DNA from: Phenylobacterium sp. | GTDB lineage: Bacteria > Pseudomonadota > Alphaproteobacteria > Caulobacterales > Caulobacteraceae | Assembly: GCF_004799515.1 (NCBI RefSeq) | Contig: NZ_SSMX01000052.1 | Coordinates: 37,493-101,492, forward strand | Reading direction: 5' to 3' | Length of the DNA: 64,000 nt | Shown: piece after piece, positions 20,049 through 32,102 of the stretch | How the letters are laid out: each line of letters starts with the position of its first letter | Position numbering within the stretch: the stretch's first letter is position 1 | Made by a program: the position numbers and the translations under genes | Notes under the pieces: model-generated | The model's database searches: none | What the model was told of the DNA's origin: nothing | What the model saw: the letters and a program-made list of their open reading frames with translations, nothing else

Positions 20049-21152
20049 ATGACCTTCCGCTCTCAGTCCCCACAGACCGTCCTCGGCCTCGAGACCAGCT
20101 GCGACGAGACCGCCGCGGCGGTGGTGCGCCGTGGCGAGGACGGGACGGTCGAGGTGCTGTCCTCGGTGGTCGCCAGCCAGATCGCCGCCCATGCGCCGTT
20201 CGGCGGGGTGGTGCCGGAGATCGCCGCGCGGGCACACGTAGAGAGCATCGACGCCATCGCGGCCCAGGCGCTGGCCGACGCCGGCGTAGGGTTCACGGAC
20301 CTGACCGGGGTGGCGGCCACCGCCGGTCCCGGCCTGGTGGGCGGGGTGATGGTCGGCCTGTCGTTCGGCAAGGCCGTGGCGCTGGCGCGCGGCCTGCCCC
20401 TGGTGGCGGTGAACCACCTGGAAGGCCACGCGGTCTCCGCGCGGCTGGGGGCGGCCGTCGACTACCCCTTCCTGCTGCTGCTGGTCTCGGGCGGCCATTG
20501 CCAACTCCTGGCGGTGGAGGGCGTCGGCGCCTGCCGGCGGTTGGGCTCGACCATCGACGACGCCGCGGGCGAGGCCTTCGACAAGATCGCCAAGACCCTC
20601 GGCCTGCCCTACCCGGGCGGCCCGGCCCTTGAAAAACTGGCGGAAAGCGGTGAACCGACACGCTTCGAGCTACCTCGAATGTTGCTGGGGCGGAAGGACT
20701 GCGACTTCTCCTTCTCCGGCCTGAAGACCGCGGCGGCGCGGATCGCCGAGGGCCTGACGGGCGACCATCAGCGCGCCGACCTGGCCGCCGCGGTCCAGGC
20801 CGCCATCGCCGCCCAGCTCGCCGAACGCAGCGACCGGGCCATGGCGACGTACGCGGCCCAGCACGCGGAAACCGGCCTGCGCTTTGTGGTCGCCGGCGGC
20901 GTCGCGGCCAACCGGACGGTGCGCGCACGGCTGCAGGCCACCGCCGAGGCGCGCGGCTTCGCCTTCACCGCCCCGCCGCTCGCCTACTGCACCGACAACG
21001 CCGCGATGATCGCGCTGGCCGGCGCCGAGCGCCTGGCCATGGGCCTTTCCGATCCGCTCGATGCAGCCGCCCGGCCCCGCTGGCCGTTGGACGAGGCCGC
21101 GGCCAGCGCCAACCCGACGCATGTCCCCGGCCGCAAGGGCGCGAAAGCATGA
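20049..21152 (+). CDS. tsaD: tRNA N6-threonylcarbamoyladenosine synthase subunit TsaD
   Basis: 367 residues from ATG 20049. It transfers the threonylcarbamoyl group to A37 of tRNAs that read ANN codons. ASKHA features: [49 protein letters not shown], the metal-binding [40 protein letters not shown], and FSFSGLKTA. The stop overlaps the gpsA start (ATGA at 21149–21152), so translation is coupled. Confidence 0.97.
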   Translation: MTFRSQSPQTVLGLETSCDETAAAVVRRGEDGTVEVLSSVVASQIAAHAPFGGVVPEIAARAHVESIDAIAAQALADAGVGFTDLTGVAATAGPGLVGGVMVGLSFGKAVALARGLPLVAVNHLEGHAVSARLGAAVDYPFLLLLVSGGHCQLLAVEGVGACRRLGSTIDDAAGEAFDKIAKTLGLPYPGGPALEKLAESGEPTRFELPRMLLGRKDCDFSFSGLKTAAARIAEGLTGDHQRADLAAAVQAAIAAQLAERSDRAMATYAAQHAETGLRFVVAGGVAANRTVRARLQATAEARGFAFTAPPLAYCTDNAAMIALAGAERLAMGLSDPLDAAARPRWPLDEAAASANPTHVPGRKGAKA

Positions 21153-22153
21153 CGAAAGCCTCTCTAGCGAAGAAGGCTGGCGTGATCGGCGGCGGCGCAT
21201 GGGGCACGGCCCTGGCGCAGGTCTGCGCGCGGGCCGGGCTGGAGACCACGCTCTGGGCCCGCGAGGCCGATGTGGTGGCCTCGGTGAATACGAGCCATGA
21301 GAACACCAGCTTCCTGCCGGGGATCGATCTCGACCCCGCGATCCGCGCCACCGGCGACTTCGCCGACCTGGCGGACAGCGACCTGGTGCTGGCGGTGACC
21401 CCGGCCCAGCATCTGCGCGCCGCCCTCACCGCCTTCGCGCCGCACGCGCCCGACGGCTTGCGCATCCTGCTCTGCGCCAAGGGGATCGAGCAGGGCTCAC
21501 TGAAGCTGATGACCGAGGTGCTGGCCGAGACGGTCCCGCAAGCCCAGCCGGCGGTGCTGTCGGGGCCGAGCTTCGCGGGCGAGGTCGCGCGCGGCCTGCC
21601 CACCGCCGTCACCCTGGCCTGTCCCGATCCCGGCTGCGCCGAGGACCTGGCCGAGCTGATCGCCACGCCCGCCTTCCGGCCCTACTTCGCCACCGACATG
21701 ATCGGCGCCGAGGCCGGCGGGGCGGTGAAGAACGTGCTGGCCATCGCCTGTGGCGTCGTCGAGGGCCGCGGCCTCGGCCGCAGCGCGCACGCCGCCCTGA
21801 TCACCCGCGGCTTCGCCGAGCTGACCCGCCTGGCGGTGGCGCTGGGCGCGGAAGCCGAGACCCTGGCCGGGCTCTGCGGCCTGGGCGACCTGGTGCTGAC
21901 CTGCTCCAGCCCGCAGTCGCGCAACATGAGCGTGGGCCTGGCCCTGGGCCGCGGCCAGACCCTGGAGGACGCGCTCGCCGGCAAGCTCTCAGTGGCCGAG
22001 GGCGTGGCCTCCGCGCCCGCCGTGCGCCAGCTCGCCCGCAAGCTCGGCGTCGATGTCCCGATCTGCGAGGCCGTGGCCGCCATCCTGGCCGGTCAGGCCG
22101 GCGTCGACGAGGCTATCGCAGGCCTGCTCTCCCGACCCCTTCGCGAGGAATAG
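21149..22153 (+). CDS. gpsA: Glycerol-3-phosphate dehydrogenase [NAD(P)+]
   Basis: 334 residues. It reduces dihydroxyacetone phosphate to sn-glycerol-3-phosphate for phospholipid synthesis. Visible: the Rossmann motif [64 protein letters not shown], the catalytic-lysine region [31 protein letters not shown], and [12 protein letters not shown]. Second gene of the tsaD–gpsA–YciI–Rieske run. Confidence 0.97.
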   Translation: MTKASLAKKAGVIGGGAWGTALAQVCARAGLETTLWAREADVVASVNTSHENTSFLPGIDLDPAIRATGDFADLADSDLVLAVTPAQHLRAALTAFAPHAPDGLRILLCAKGIEQGSLKLMTEVLAETVPQAQPAVLSGPSFAGEVARGLPTAVTLACPDPGCAEDLAELIATPAFRPYFATDMIGAEAGGAVKNVLAIACGVVEGRGLGRSAHAALITRGFAELTRLAVALGAEAETLAGLCGLGDLVLTCSSPQSRNMSVGLALGRGQTLEDALAGKLSVAEGVASAPAVRQLARKLGVDVPICEAVAAILAGQAGVDEAIAGLLSRPLREE

Positions 22154-22159
22154 ACGACC

Positions 22160-22447
22160 ATGGCGCTCTTCATGCTGGCCTGTTTCGACAAGCCGAATTC
22201 CCTCGACCTGCGCATGGCCACGCGCGAGGCGCACCTGGCCTATGTGCGGGAGAACGCGGCGATGGTGAAACTGGCCGGGCCGCTGCTGGACGAGGCCGAG
22301 GCCATGGCCGGCTCGCTGTTCGTGCTGGACTGCGCCGACCGCGCCGCCGCCCAGGCCTTCAACGCCGCCGACCCCTATCAGACGGCGGGCCTGTTCGGGA
22401 CGGTGGAGATCCGCGGCTTCAAGGCCACCATCGGCCAGCTGGGTTGA
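22160..22447 (+). CDS. YciI family protein
   Basis: 95 residues starting seven bases after gpsA. YciI-like proteins are small ferredoxin-fold proteins with a His–Asp pair; here REAHLAYVREN and NAADPYQTAGLFGTVEIR carry these residues. Some members are dehalogenase-like or degrade metabolites, but most have no known role. It overlaps the TTG start of the Rieske gene. Confidence 0.88.
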   Translation: MALFMLACFDKPNSLDLRMATREAHLAYVRENAAMVKLAGPLLDEAEAMAGSLFVLDCADRAAAQAFNAADPYQTAGLFGTVEIRGFKATIGQLG

Positions 22448-22803
22448 AGGAGCTTTCCGACAATCCGGCCCGCCCGGCGCCTGGCGTGCGGCTCTGCGCG
22501 GTGGCGGAGATCGCCGACCCCGGCTCCAAGGGCTTCCGCTTCCGCGCCGACAGCCGGCTGTTCGCGGGCTTCCTGGTGCGCGAGGGCGAGGCGGTGCGCG
22601 GCTTCGTCGACCAGTGCCCGCACGCCGGTTGGCCGCTGGGCTTCGACGACCGCTACCTGACCCGGGCCGGCGACCACATCCTTTGCGCCGGCCATGGGGC
22701 GCTGTTCAGCCTCGACGGCACAGGCGTCACCGCCCCCTGCGCCGGCGACCGCCTCACCGCCTGGCCCGTGGAAGTCCGCGGCGGCGAGGTGTTCACGGCC
22801 TAG
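22444..22803 (+). CDS. Rieske [2Fe-2S] ferredoxin-type protein
   Basis: 119 residues from TTG 22444, which overlaps the YciI stop (TTGA). A later GTG would shorten it by about 13 residues, so the start is uncertain. The cluster ligands are Cys-Pro-His in FVDQCPHAGWPLG and Cys-x2-His in LCAGHGALF. The short length, without a catalytic domain, suggests an electron-carrier ferredoxin of a Rieske oxygenase or a stand-alone redox protein. Its stop shares CTAG with the convergent creatininase. Confidence 0.88.
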   Translation: MKELSDNPARPAPGVRLCAVAEIADPGSKGFRFRADSRLFAGFLVREGEAVRGFVDQCPHAGWPLGFDDRYLTRAGDHILCAGHGALFSLDGTGVTAPCAGDRLTAWPVEVRGGEVFTA

Positions 22804-23552
22804 GCTGGCATGGCCTCCGCCGAGAAGCCGCCGACGTCCTCCATCAGCCCCTTCACCGCGGCGGCCACCAGTTCGCCGCCCTTGTCGGGGGTGGCCTGGC
22901 CAGGGTCGGAGCCCATGCGGCCATCGGGATAGCGGGCGCGGAAGTCGAGGGCCTCGCGGATCGGACCGGTGGGCGCGACCTGCGGCGCGTAGTTGGCCGA
23001 CTTGATGGCGTCGGGATAGCCCCACTGGGTGACGGCGATCTCCGACGGCGTGGCGTGGCTGCCGTGGCCGGTGGGGAACTGGCGGTTGGCGAGCGACATG
23101 ACGCCCGGCAGTTCCCACCAATTCTTCAGCTTGCAGGCGAAGCCGCGGTTGCGGCCGGAGAAGGTCGCCTCGGCGTAGAGTTCGGAGAAGGCCGCCTCGA
23201 TGGTGGCGACGTTGCCGCCGTGGCCGTTCAGGAAATAGAGCTTCTCGAAGCCGGCCAGGCCCAGGCTGCGGCACCAGTCGAAGATCGCGGCCATGAAGGT
23301 CGAGGGGCGCAGCGCGATGGTGCCGGCGAAGCCCAGGTGATGCTGGGCCATGCCGATGTTGAAGGTCGGCGCGACCAGGAGGTCCGGATGCTGCCGCTGG
23401 GCCTCGTGGGAGATGATCTCCGGGCACAGCCAGTCGGTGCCGAGCAGGCCCGTGGGGCCGTGCTGCTCGTTGGAGCCGATGGGGATCACCACCGTCTTCG
23501 AGCGCTTCAGATAGTCGTCGATCTCCTGCCAGGTGGAGAGGTGCAGCAGCAT
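22800..23552 (-). CDS. Creatininase family amidohydrolase
   Basis: 250 residues. Metal-site motifs of the creatininase superfamily are present: IPIGSNEQHGP (Glu and His), LLGTDWLCPEI (Asp), FNIGMAQHHLGFAGTI, and LNGHGGNVATIE, followed by FPTGHGSHATPSE. Members include creatinine amidohydrolase and the formamide hydrolase of riboflavin-type pathways. The substrate cannot be told from sequence. It is transcribed with the upstream lipoprotein gene, 62 bases apart. Confidence 0.9.
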   Translation of the reverse strand: MLLHLSTWQEIDDYLKRSKTVVIPIGSNEQHGPTGLLGTDWLCPEIISHEAQRQHPDLLVAPTFNIGMAQHHLGFAGTIALRPSTFMAAIFDWCRSLGLAGFEKLYFLNGHGGNVATIEAAFSELYAEATFSGRNRGFACKLKNWWELPGVMSLANRQFPTGHGSHATPSEIAVTQWGYPDAIKSANYAPQVAPTGPIREALDFRARYPDGRMGSDPGQATPDKGGELVAAAVKGLMEDVGGFSAEAMPA

Positions 23553-23614
23553 GGGTCGGGCCTCGTGCGGGTCGGCGGTTCGCCTTCCCGCATAGGCCTT
23601 GCGGCGGGAGGCCG

Positions 23615-24124
23615 CTAGGGCTTCGCGGCCGGCGGGACCTCGATGCGCAGGTCGCCAAGCGGGACGCCGGTCAGCCGCCAGGCGTCGCCGCGCTTGGCGA
23701 AGCCGATCCGGCAGCGGTGCGTGACCGCCTCATCCAGGCAGACGTGCGTTCCGTTGCGCACCTTCAGCATGGCGGCGACCTGGGCCTCGGTCGGCGGCGC
23801 GGCCACCGGCTGGCCGGTTTTGGCGTCGACCAGGTGGAAGGCGTCCGGATTGATCATCCGGCCGATGGCGAACTCCGAGGGCTCGCCCACGTCGACGCCC
23901 TTGGCGCGGCCGAGTTCGGTGAGCTGTTCGCGCAGGTCGGATTCCACTTCCGGCCGGTCGAGGCCGGCCTCGAAGCCCGCCCGGTCATGCCGCAGGACAG
24001 CGCCCAGGAAACGGGCGATGTCCTTCGCCGCCTGCGCCTTGGCGTTCATCCCGCAGCCGGCGGCGCCCAGCGCCATGACCAGCGCCAGCGCGCACCCTGC
24101 GACCGCCCGACCCTTCGAAAACAT
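23615..24124 (-). CDS. Putative lipoprotein of unknown function
   Basis: 169 residues from ATG 24124. The N-terminus [20 protein letters not shown] leads into a lipobox-like AAGC, so it is probably a lipid-anchored periplasmic protein. The mature part contains an NTF2-like start ([22 protein letters not shown]) and a pair of cysteines ([16 protein letters not shown]) likely to form a disulphide, then [14 protein letters not shown]. Family not recognised. It precedes the creatininase gene and is divergent from acs. Confidence 0.72.
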   Translation of the reverse strand: MFSKGRAVAGCALALVMALGAAGCGMNAKAQAAKDIARFLGAVLRHDRAGFEAGLDRPEVESDLREQLTELGRAKGVDVGEPSEFAIGRMINPDAFHLVDAKTGQPVAAPPTEAQVAAMLKVRNGTHVCLDEAVTHRCRIGFAKRGDAWRLTGVPLGDLRIEVPPAAKP

Positions 24125-24239
24125 CGCCGGACCATGGGCCGCGTCGGTCGCCGAGGGCAAGCTTGGCCGCCGCAGTTGTTGCGCCGGACCGGCCTCTCCG
24201 CATACTCCCTGCAAACGCCGAATTCGGGAGTGCGCCCAG

Positions 24240-26564
<2,325 letters not shown>

Positions 26565-26580
26565 CGAAACGCCGCGGCGG

Positions 26581-27189
26581 ATGACCGGAGCGCCTAGCCT
26601 TCCCGCCGCCGCCCGCCTCGCCGGCGCTTGCCTGGCCGCCGCGGCGCTTGCGGCAGGCCCGGCGCGGGCCCTAGACCTGCCCGCCCACGCCCAGGCGCAG
26701 CTGGACCGCGGCCGGCCCTACGTCGAGGTGAGCCCCGGCGCGGACGGGACCTCCGGCGTCATCGTCGCCGCCATCGACGTGCCCGCGCCGCAGGCCGCCG
26801 TCTGGAGCGTGATGACCGACTGCGACCTGGCGCCCAAGATGGTCGCCAACCTGAAGAGCTGCCGGGTGCTGGAGCGGGACCCGCAGGGGCGCTGGGACAT
26901 CCGCGAGGAGGTCTCGAAGATGACCTTCATGCCCTCGGTGCGCACGGTCTACCGCGAGGACTTCGAGCCGCCGCGCCGCATGGCCTTCCACCGCACCGAC
27001 GGGGACCTGAAGGTCTTCGAGGGGGAGTGGAGGCTGGAGCCGCACGGCGACCATGTGCGGGTGACCTACGAGGCCCACGTGGCCGCGCCCTTCGCCGTGC
27101 CGGGCTGGGTGGCGCGCCTGGCCCTGCGCCACGACGTGCCGACGGCCCTGCTCGCCCTGCGCCGCGAGGCCATGGCGCGGACCCCATGA
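26581..27189 (+). CDS. Exported SRPBCC (START-like) protein
   Basis: 202 residues beginning 17 bases after acs. The signal peptide (AARLAGACLAAAALAAGPARA) is followed by a START/polyketide-cyclase fold: GVIVAAIDVPAPQAAVWSVM, a central hydrophobic cavity region, and a long C-terminal helix region (VPGWVARLALRHDVPTALLALRR). Similar proteins bind lipids or hydrophobic ligands in the periplasm. Ligand unknown. Confidence 0.8.
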   Translation: MTGAPSLPAAARLAGACLAAAALAAGPARALDLPAHAQAQLDRGRPYVEVSPGADGTSGVIVAAIDVPAPQAAVWSVMTDCDLAPKMVANLKSCRVLERDPQGRWDIREEVSKMTFMPSVRTVYREDFEPPRRMAFHRTDGDLKVFEGEWRLEPHGDHVRVTYEAHVAAPFAVPGWVARLALRHDVPTALLALRREAMARTP

Positions 27190-27199
27190 GCCGGTCGGC

Positions 27200-28225
27200 A
27201 TGAGCCCGGACCTGCCGGCCGGATTGCAGGCGGCCCTGGACCGCGCGCTGGAAGGCGTCTCGCGCCGGGACCTGGCCGAACGGGCGGCGCGGACCTCCGA
27301 GGCCTACCGCGCCGGGCGGCCATCGGCCGGGGTGATCCGCGACGCCGCCGACGCCTTGGCCTATGCGCTCACCCGGCTTCCGGCGACCTACGCCGCCTGC
27401 GTCACGGCCCTGGCGGAGGCCGCGCGGATGGCGCCGGGGTTCGCGCCGCGCAGCCTGCTCGACGCCGGCGTCGGGACCGCCGCGGCGAGCTGGGCGGCCT
27501 CGCAGGTCTGGCCCGGCCTAGAGGCCGCCACCTGGCTCGACGCCAGCGCGCCGTTCCTGACCCTGGCCACGACCCTGGGGGCGGGCGGACCGCCGGCCCT
27601 CCGAGACGCGGAGGTCCGGCGCGCCGACCTCACCGGCGGCGGCCCCTGGCCGGCCGCCGACCTGGCGGTCGCCAGCTACGCCCTGGCCGAGATCGCCTCC
27701 GACAAGCAAATTTCTACAATAGCCGAACTATGGAATGCCGCCGGGGGCCTGCTGGTTCTGGTCGAGCCCGGCACGCCGGCCGGCTACGCCCGTATCCTGG
27801 CCGCTCGCGGCGCTCTGATCGCCGCCGGCGCAAGCATAGTTGCGCCATGCCCGCATCATGATCGCTGTCCGTTGGTCGGCGAGGACTGGTGCCATTTCAG
27901 CGTGCGCCTGCCGCGCCGCCGCGACCATCGCCTGGCCAAGGGCGCCGACGTCCCCTTCGAGGACGAGCGGTTCAGCTATCTGGTCGCCGCCCGGCCGCAC
28001 ATCGCGCTCGCGCCACGGCAGCCTCGTATCCTGGCGCCGCCCCGCGCCGGCAAGCCAGGGATCGGGCTCAAGCTCTGCGCCCCGGACGGCGGACTGGGGC
28101 AGCGGCTCATCGCCAAACGCGACAAGGCCGCCTTCGCCGTCGCCCGCCGGCTGGACTGGGGCGACGTGACGCCCGACGATGCCACTGACGAAAAACCGGG
28201 AGGCCGCCATGCCGAAGAGCCGTGA
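27200..28225 (+). CDS. Rsm22-type ribosome-associated methyltransferase-like protein
   Basis: 341 residues. Rsm22/METTL17-like proteins associate with the small ribosomal subunit. Seen: an N-terminal helical part (AYRAGRPSAGVIRDAADALAY), a degenerate SAM-binding loop (LLDAGVGTAAASWAA), LAVASYALAEI, LVLVEPGTPAGY, and the cysteine cluster CPHHDRCPL...DWCHFSVRLPR, which in the mitochondrial relative binds an iron-sulfur cluster. The next gene starts 17 bases before its stop. Confidence 0.87.
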   Translation: MSPDLPAGLQAALDRALEGVSRRDLAERAARTSEAYRAGRPSAGVIRDAADALAYALTRLPATYAACVTALAEAARMAPGFAPRSLLDAGVGTAAASWAASQVWPGLEAATWLDASAPFLTLATTLGAGGPPALRDAEVRRADLTGGGPWPAADLAVASYALAEIASDKQISTIAELWNAAGGLLVLVEPGTPAGYARILAARGALIAAGASIVAPCPHHDRCPLVGEDWCHFSVRLPRRRDHRLAKGADVPFEDERFSYLVAARPHIALAPRQPRILAPPRAGKPGIGLKLCAPDGGLGQRLIAKRDKAAFAVARRLDWGDVTPDDATDEKPGGRHAEEP

Positions 28226-29192
28226 AGTCCACCTCGTCCATCGCCCGAGCGGCGCGCCGAAGCCTGAGGACTTTGCCCTGGTCGACCGCCAGGTTCCCGA
28301 CGCCGGCGAGGGCGAGGTGCTGGTGCAGAACCTCTTGATGTCGGTGGACCCGGCCATGCGGCCGCGGCTGACCGCCGGCCAGGCGCTGGACGAGGCCATG
28401 ATGGGCGGCGCCCTCGGCCGCGTGGTCCAATCGCGGACCGACGCCTTCGCGGTCGGCGACCTGGTCACCAACCGCAACGGCTTCCGGGAGTATTTCGTCT
28501 CCGACGGCAAGGGGCTGACCAAGCTCGCGCCGGACCCCGACCTGCCGCTGAGCGTCTACATGCACGCCCTCGGCGGCACGGGCTTCACGGCCTATGGCGG
28601 CCTTCTGCACATCGGCCAGCTCAAGGACGGCGAGCAGGTGTTCGTCTCCACCGCCGCCGGCGCGGTGGGCTCGGTGGCCGCCCAGATCGCCAAGCTGAAG
28701 GGCTGCTATGTGGTGGGGTCCACCGGCGCGGACGACAAGGCCGCCTGGCTGCGCGACACCGTCGGGCTGGACGCGGTGATCAACTACAAGACCCAGCCGA
28801 TCCGGCAGGCCCTGGAGGAGGCCACGCCCAAGGGGATCGACGTCTATTTCGACAATGTCGGCGGCGACCACCTGGAGGCGGCGCTGCGGCGGATGAACAC
28901 GCTGGGCCGCGTGCCCGTGTGCGGTTTCATCTCCGGCTACAACTCCGGCCATTCGACGGTCTCGAACCTGTCGAACATCATCTATGCGCGGGTGATGCTG
29001 CGCGGGTTCGTGGCGCCGGACTTCATGCACCTCTACGGCGACTTCCAGCGCGACATGGCCGGCTGGCTGAAGTCGGGCCAGGTGAAGCACCAGGAGACCG
29101 TCCGGGACGGGATCGCCGAGGCGCCCGCCGCCCTGATCGGGCTGATGGCCGGGGAGAACAGCGGCAAGATGCTGGTCCGCCTGGCCGATTAG
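28209..29192 (+). CDS. MDR-family NADP-dependent oxidoreductase
   Basis: 327 residues from ATG 28209, overlapping the Rsm22 gene end. It belongs to the zinc-free medium-chain reductases (prostaglandin/leukotriene B4 reductase, CurA type): LLMSVDPAMRPRL near the N-terminus, GGTGFTAYGGLL, the NADP loop VSTAAGAVGSVAAQIAKLKG, VGSTGADDKAAWL, DVYFDNVGGDHLEAAL, and GRVPVCGFISGYN. These enzymes reduce alkenals or enones. Physiological substrate unknown. Confidence 0.92.
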   Translation: MPKSREVHLVHRPSGAPKPEDFALVDRQVPDAGEGEVLVQNLLMSVDPAMRPRLTAGQALDEAMMGGALGRVVQSRTDAFAVGDLVTNRNGFREYFVSDGKGLTKLAPDPDLPLSVYMHALGGTGFTAYGGLLHIGQLKDGEQVFVSTAAGAVGSVAAQIAKLKGCYVVGSTGADDKAAWLRDTVGLDAVINYKTQPIRQALEEATPKGIDVYFDNVGGDHLEAALRRMNTLGRVPVCGFISGYNSGHSTVSNLSNIIYARVMLRGFVAPDFMHLYGDFQRDMAGWLKSGQVKHQETVRDGIAEAPAALIGLMAGENSGKMLVRLAD

Positions 29193-29276
29193 TCGACGCG
29201 CCGCCACCGCCCGCGGCGCCGCTTTCCCGACCCGATGGCGATGCTAAGGATGTCCGCCGCACGTTACGGAGGCCGA

Positions 29277-32102
29277 ATGTCCCGACCGCTCCTCGCCGCC
29301 CTCACCCTGACCCTGGGAATCGGCCTCGCCGCGCCCGTCCTGGCGGCCGGGGCCATCCCGCCCAGCAAGGTGCCGCCGATCGCCTACAAGCAGCGCACCC
29401 TGGCCAACGGGCTGCAGGTCTACGAGAGCCTCGACCGCTCGACGCCCAACGTCACGGTGCAGCTCTGGTACGGGGTCGGCTCCAAGAACGACCCGGCCGG
29501 GCGCTCGGGCTTCGCCCACCTGTTCGAGCACCTGATGTTCAAAGCCACCCGCGACCTGCCGGCGGAAAGCTTCGACCGCCTGACCGAGGACGTCGGCGGG
29601 TTGAACAACGCCTCGACCGCCGACGACTACACCAACTACTACGAGGTGGTGCCGGCCAATCAGTTGCAGCGGCTGATCTGGGCCGAGTCCGAGCGGATGA
29701 GCACGCTCGTGGTGGACGAGGACAACTTCAAGTCCGAGCGCCAAGTGGTCGAGGAAGAGTTGCGCCAGCGGGTGCTGGCGGCGCCCTACGGCCGTCTGTT
29801 CAGCCTCTACCTGCCGCAGGCGACCTATGCGACGCACCCCTACCATCGCCCCGGCATCGGCTCGATCCAGGAGCTGGACGCCGCCACCCTCGACGACGTG
29901 CGCACCTTCCACGAGGAATATTATCGCCCCGACAACGCCGCCCTGATCGTGGTCGGCAACTTCGACGAGGCGGAGCTCAACGCCTGGGTGGACAAGTACT
30001 TCGGTCCGCTGAAGGACCCGGCCCAGCCGATCAAGCGGGTGACCGCGGTCGAGCCGCCGCGCACCCATCCGGGGGTCTATGACGGCTATGGGCCCAACGT
30101 CCCGCTGCCGGCGGTGGCGATCACCTGGCTGGGGCCGAAGGCCTCCGACCCCGACGCGCCGGCGCTGAGGGTGCTGGATTCGATCCTGTCGGGCGGCAAG
30201 TCGTCCCGGCTCTACGACAGCCTGGTCTACGAGAAGCAGATCGCCGCCGAGATCTATTCCAACGCCGACTTGCCGGCCCAGCCAGGCAATTTCGCGGTGG
30301 GCGCGATCATGGCCTCGGGCCACACCATCGCCGAGGGCGAGGCCGCCCTGCTGGCGCAGGTGAAGCGCCTGCAGACCGCTCCGCCGACGGCCCAGGAGCT
30401 GGAGACCGCCAAGAACCAGCTGATCACCGGCAAGCTGCGCGAGCGCGAGACCATCGACGGCCGCGGCTTCGCCCTGGGCTACGCCCTGCGCATCGACGGC
30501 GACGCGTCCAAGGTGAACTCCGAGCTCGCCGATCTGCAGGCGGTCACCGCCGCCGACGTGCAGCGGGTGGCGAAGAAGTACCTCGACCCCAACACCCGCA
30601 TGACCATCCGCTACCGGGCCGAAAGCCAGCGGCCGAAGGGCGAGAGCGAGCCGGCGCCGCCGACGCCGCCCAAGACGGTGGCGACCTACACCGGCCCGGT
30701 CTTCACCCTGGCGCCGGAGGCCGAGCGGCAGGCCCCGCCGCCGGTGGGCGAGCCGATCTCGCCGGTGCTGCCCAAGCCCGCCGAGAAGACCCTGGCCAAT
30801 GGCCTGCGGGTGATCGTGGCGCGCTCGACCAGCCTGCCGCTGGTCACCGCCGACCTGACGCTGAAGACCGGCGGATGGGCCGATCCCGCGGGCCTGGCCG
30901 GTGCGGTCAGCACGACCGCCGACATGCTGACCCAAGGCACCAAGACCCGCTCGGCCCAGGCCGTGGCGCAGCAGACCGAAGCGCTGGGCGCGACCCTGGA
31001 GTCCAGCGCCAGCCTGGAAGCCTCCTCCGTCACCCTGAACGTCATGCCCGACAAGCTGGACGCCGGCATGGCGATCATGGCCGACGTCGCCCGCAACCCG
31101 GCCTTCGCGCCCGCCGAGCTGGACCGCCTGCGCGCCCAGGACCTGGACGGCCTGCGCGTCGCCTACCAGGAGCCCGGCCAGGTCTCGGCCTATGCCGCCG
31201 CCCCGATCGTCTTCGCCGGCACCGCCTTCGGCCATGTGGCCGGCGGCACGCCGACCTCGCTGGCCAAACTGAGGCCCGCCGACCTGGCGGCCCTGCACAC
31301 CGCCTGGTTCCGGCCCGACAACGCCATCCTGGTGCTGACCGGCGACATCACCGCCGAGCAGGGCTTCGCCCTGGCCGAGAAGGCCTATGGCGGCTGGGCC
31401 AGGCCCGCCACGCCGCTGCCGGCCCCGCCGGCCATCCGGCCGCAGGGCAAGCCGCGCGCGGTGGTCATCGACCTGCCCGGCACGGGCCAGGCCGCGGTGA
31501 ACCTCGCCAAGGTCGGCATCCCGCGCGACGACCCGGACTACTATCCGGGCATCGTCGCCAACACCCTGCTGGGCGGCGGCTATTCCTCGCGGCTGAACCT
31601 GGAGATCCGCATCAAGCGCGGCCTCTCCTACGGCGCTTCCTCCAGCCTCAGCGCCAACCGCACCACCGGCTCGTTCCGCGCCGCGGCCCAGACCAAGAAC
31701 GAAAGCGCCGTGCAGGTGGCCGACCTGATCGGCGAGCAGATGGCGTCGATGGCCTCCACGCCGGCCACCGCCGACGAGCTCACGGCGCGCAAGTCCAACC
31801 TGATCGGCAGCTATGGCCGCCGGCTGGAGACCACCAACGGCCTGGCCGGCATCCTGGGCAATCTCGCCCTCTATGGCGTACCGCTGGACGAGATCACCCG
31901 CTATACCGCCAAGGTCGAGGCGGTGACGCCGGCCCAGGTGCAGGCCGTCGCCGCCCGCGTCATGGACCCGGCCAAGGCCAACCTGATCATCGCGGGCGAC
32001 GCCAAGACCTTCGTCGAGGCCCTGAGGGCCAAACGGCCGGACCTGGAGGTGATCCCGGTGGACAAGCTCGACCTCGACAGTCCGACGCTCAAGACGCCCT
32101 AG
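29277..32102 (+). CDS. M16 family zinc metallopeptidase (two-domain)
   Basis: 941 residues from ATG 29277. The signal peptide MSRPLLAALTLTLGIGLAAP indicates a periplasmic or lipid-associated enzyme. The N-terminal M16 domain carries the inverted zinc motif HLFEH (about 81–85) in GFAHLFEHLMFKAT and the downstream VVEEEL glutamate (about 160). The C-terminal M16 domain starts near EKTLANGLRVIVARS; it lacks HxxEH, the usual non-catalytic partner, and carries the SYGASSSLSANRTTGSF substrate-clamp pattern. It probably degrades peptides. The flavoprotein gene starts immediately after its stop. Confidence 0.95.
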   Translation: MSRPLLAALTLTLGIGLAAPVLAAGAIPPSKVPPIAYKQRTLANGLQVYESLDRSTPNVTVQLWYGVGSKNDPAGRSGFAHLFEHLMFKATRDLPAESFDRLTEDVGGLNNASTADDYTNYYEVVPANQLQRLIWAESERMSTLVVDEDNFKSERQVVEEELRQRVLAAPYGRLFSLYLPQATYATHPYHRPGIGSIQELDAATLDDVRTFHEEYYRPDNAALIVVGNFDEAELNAWVDKYFGPLKDPAQPIKRVTAVEPPRTHPGVYDGYGPNVPLPAVAITWLGPKASDPDAPALRVLDSILSGGKSSRLYDSLVYEKQIAAEIYSNADLPAQPGNFAVGAIMASGHTIAEGEAALLAQVKRLQTAPPTAQELETAKNQLITGKLRERETIDGRGFALGYALRIDGDASKVNSELADLQAVTAADVQRVAKKYLDPNTRMTIRYRAESQRPKGESEPAPPTPPKTVATYTGPVFTLAPEAERQAPPPVGEPISPVLPKPAEKTLANGLRVIVARSTSLPLVTADLTLKTGGWADPAGLAGAVSTTADMLTQGTKTRSAQAVAQQTEALGATLESSASLEASSVTLNVMPDKLDAGMAIMADVARNPAFAPAELDRLRAQDLDGLRVAYQEPGQVSAYAAAPIVFAGTAFGHVAGGTPTSLAKLRPADLAALHTAWFRPDNAILVLTGDITAEQGFALAEKAYGGWARPATPLPAPPAIRPQGKPRAVVIDLPGTGQAAVNLAKVGIPRDDPDYYPGIVANTLLGGGYSSRLNLEIRIKRGLSYGASSSLSANRTTGSFRAAAQTKNESAVQVADLIGEQMASMASTPATADELTARKSNLIGSYGRRLETTNGLAGILGNLALYGVPLDEITRYTAKVEAVTPAQVQAVAARVMDPAKANLIIAGDAKTFVEALRAKRPDLEVIPVDKLDLDSPTLKTP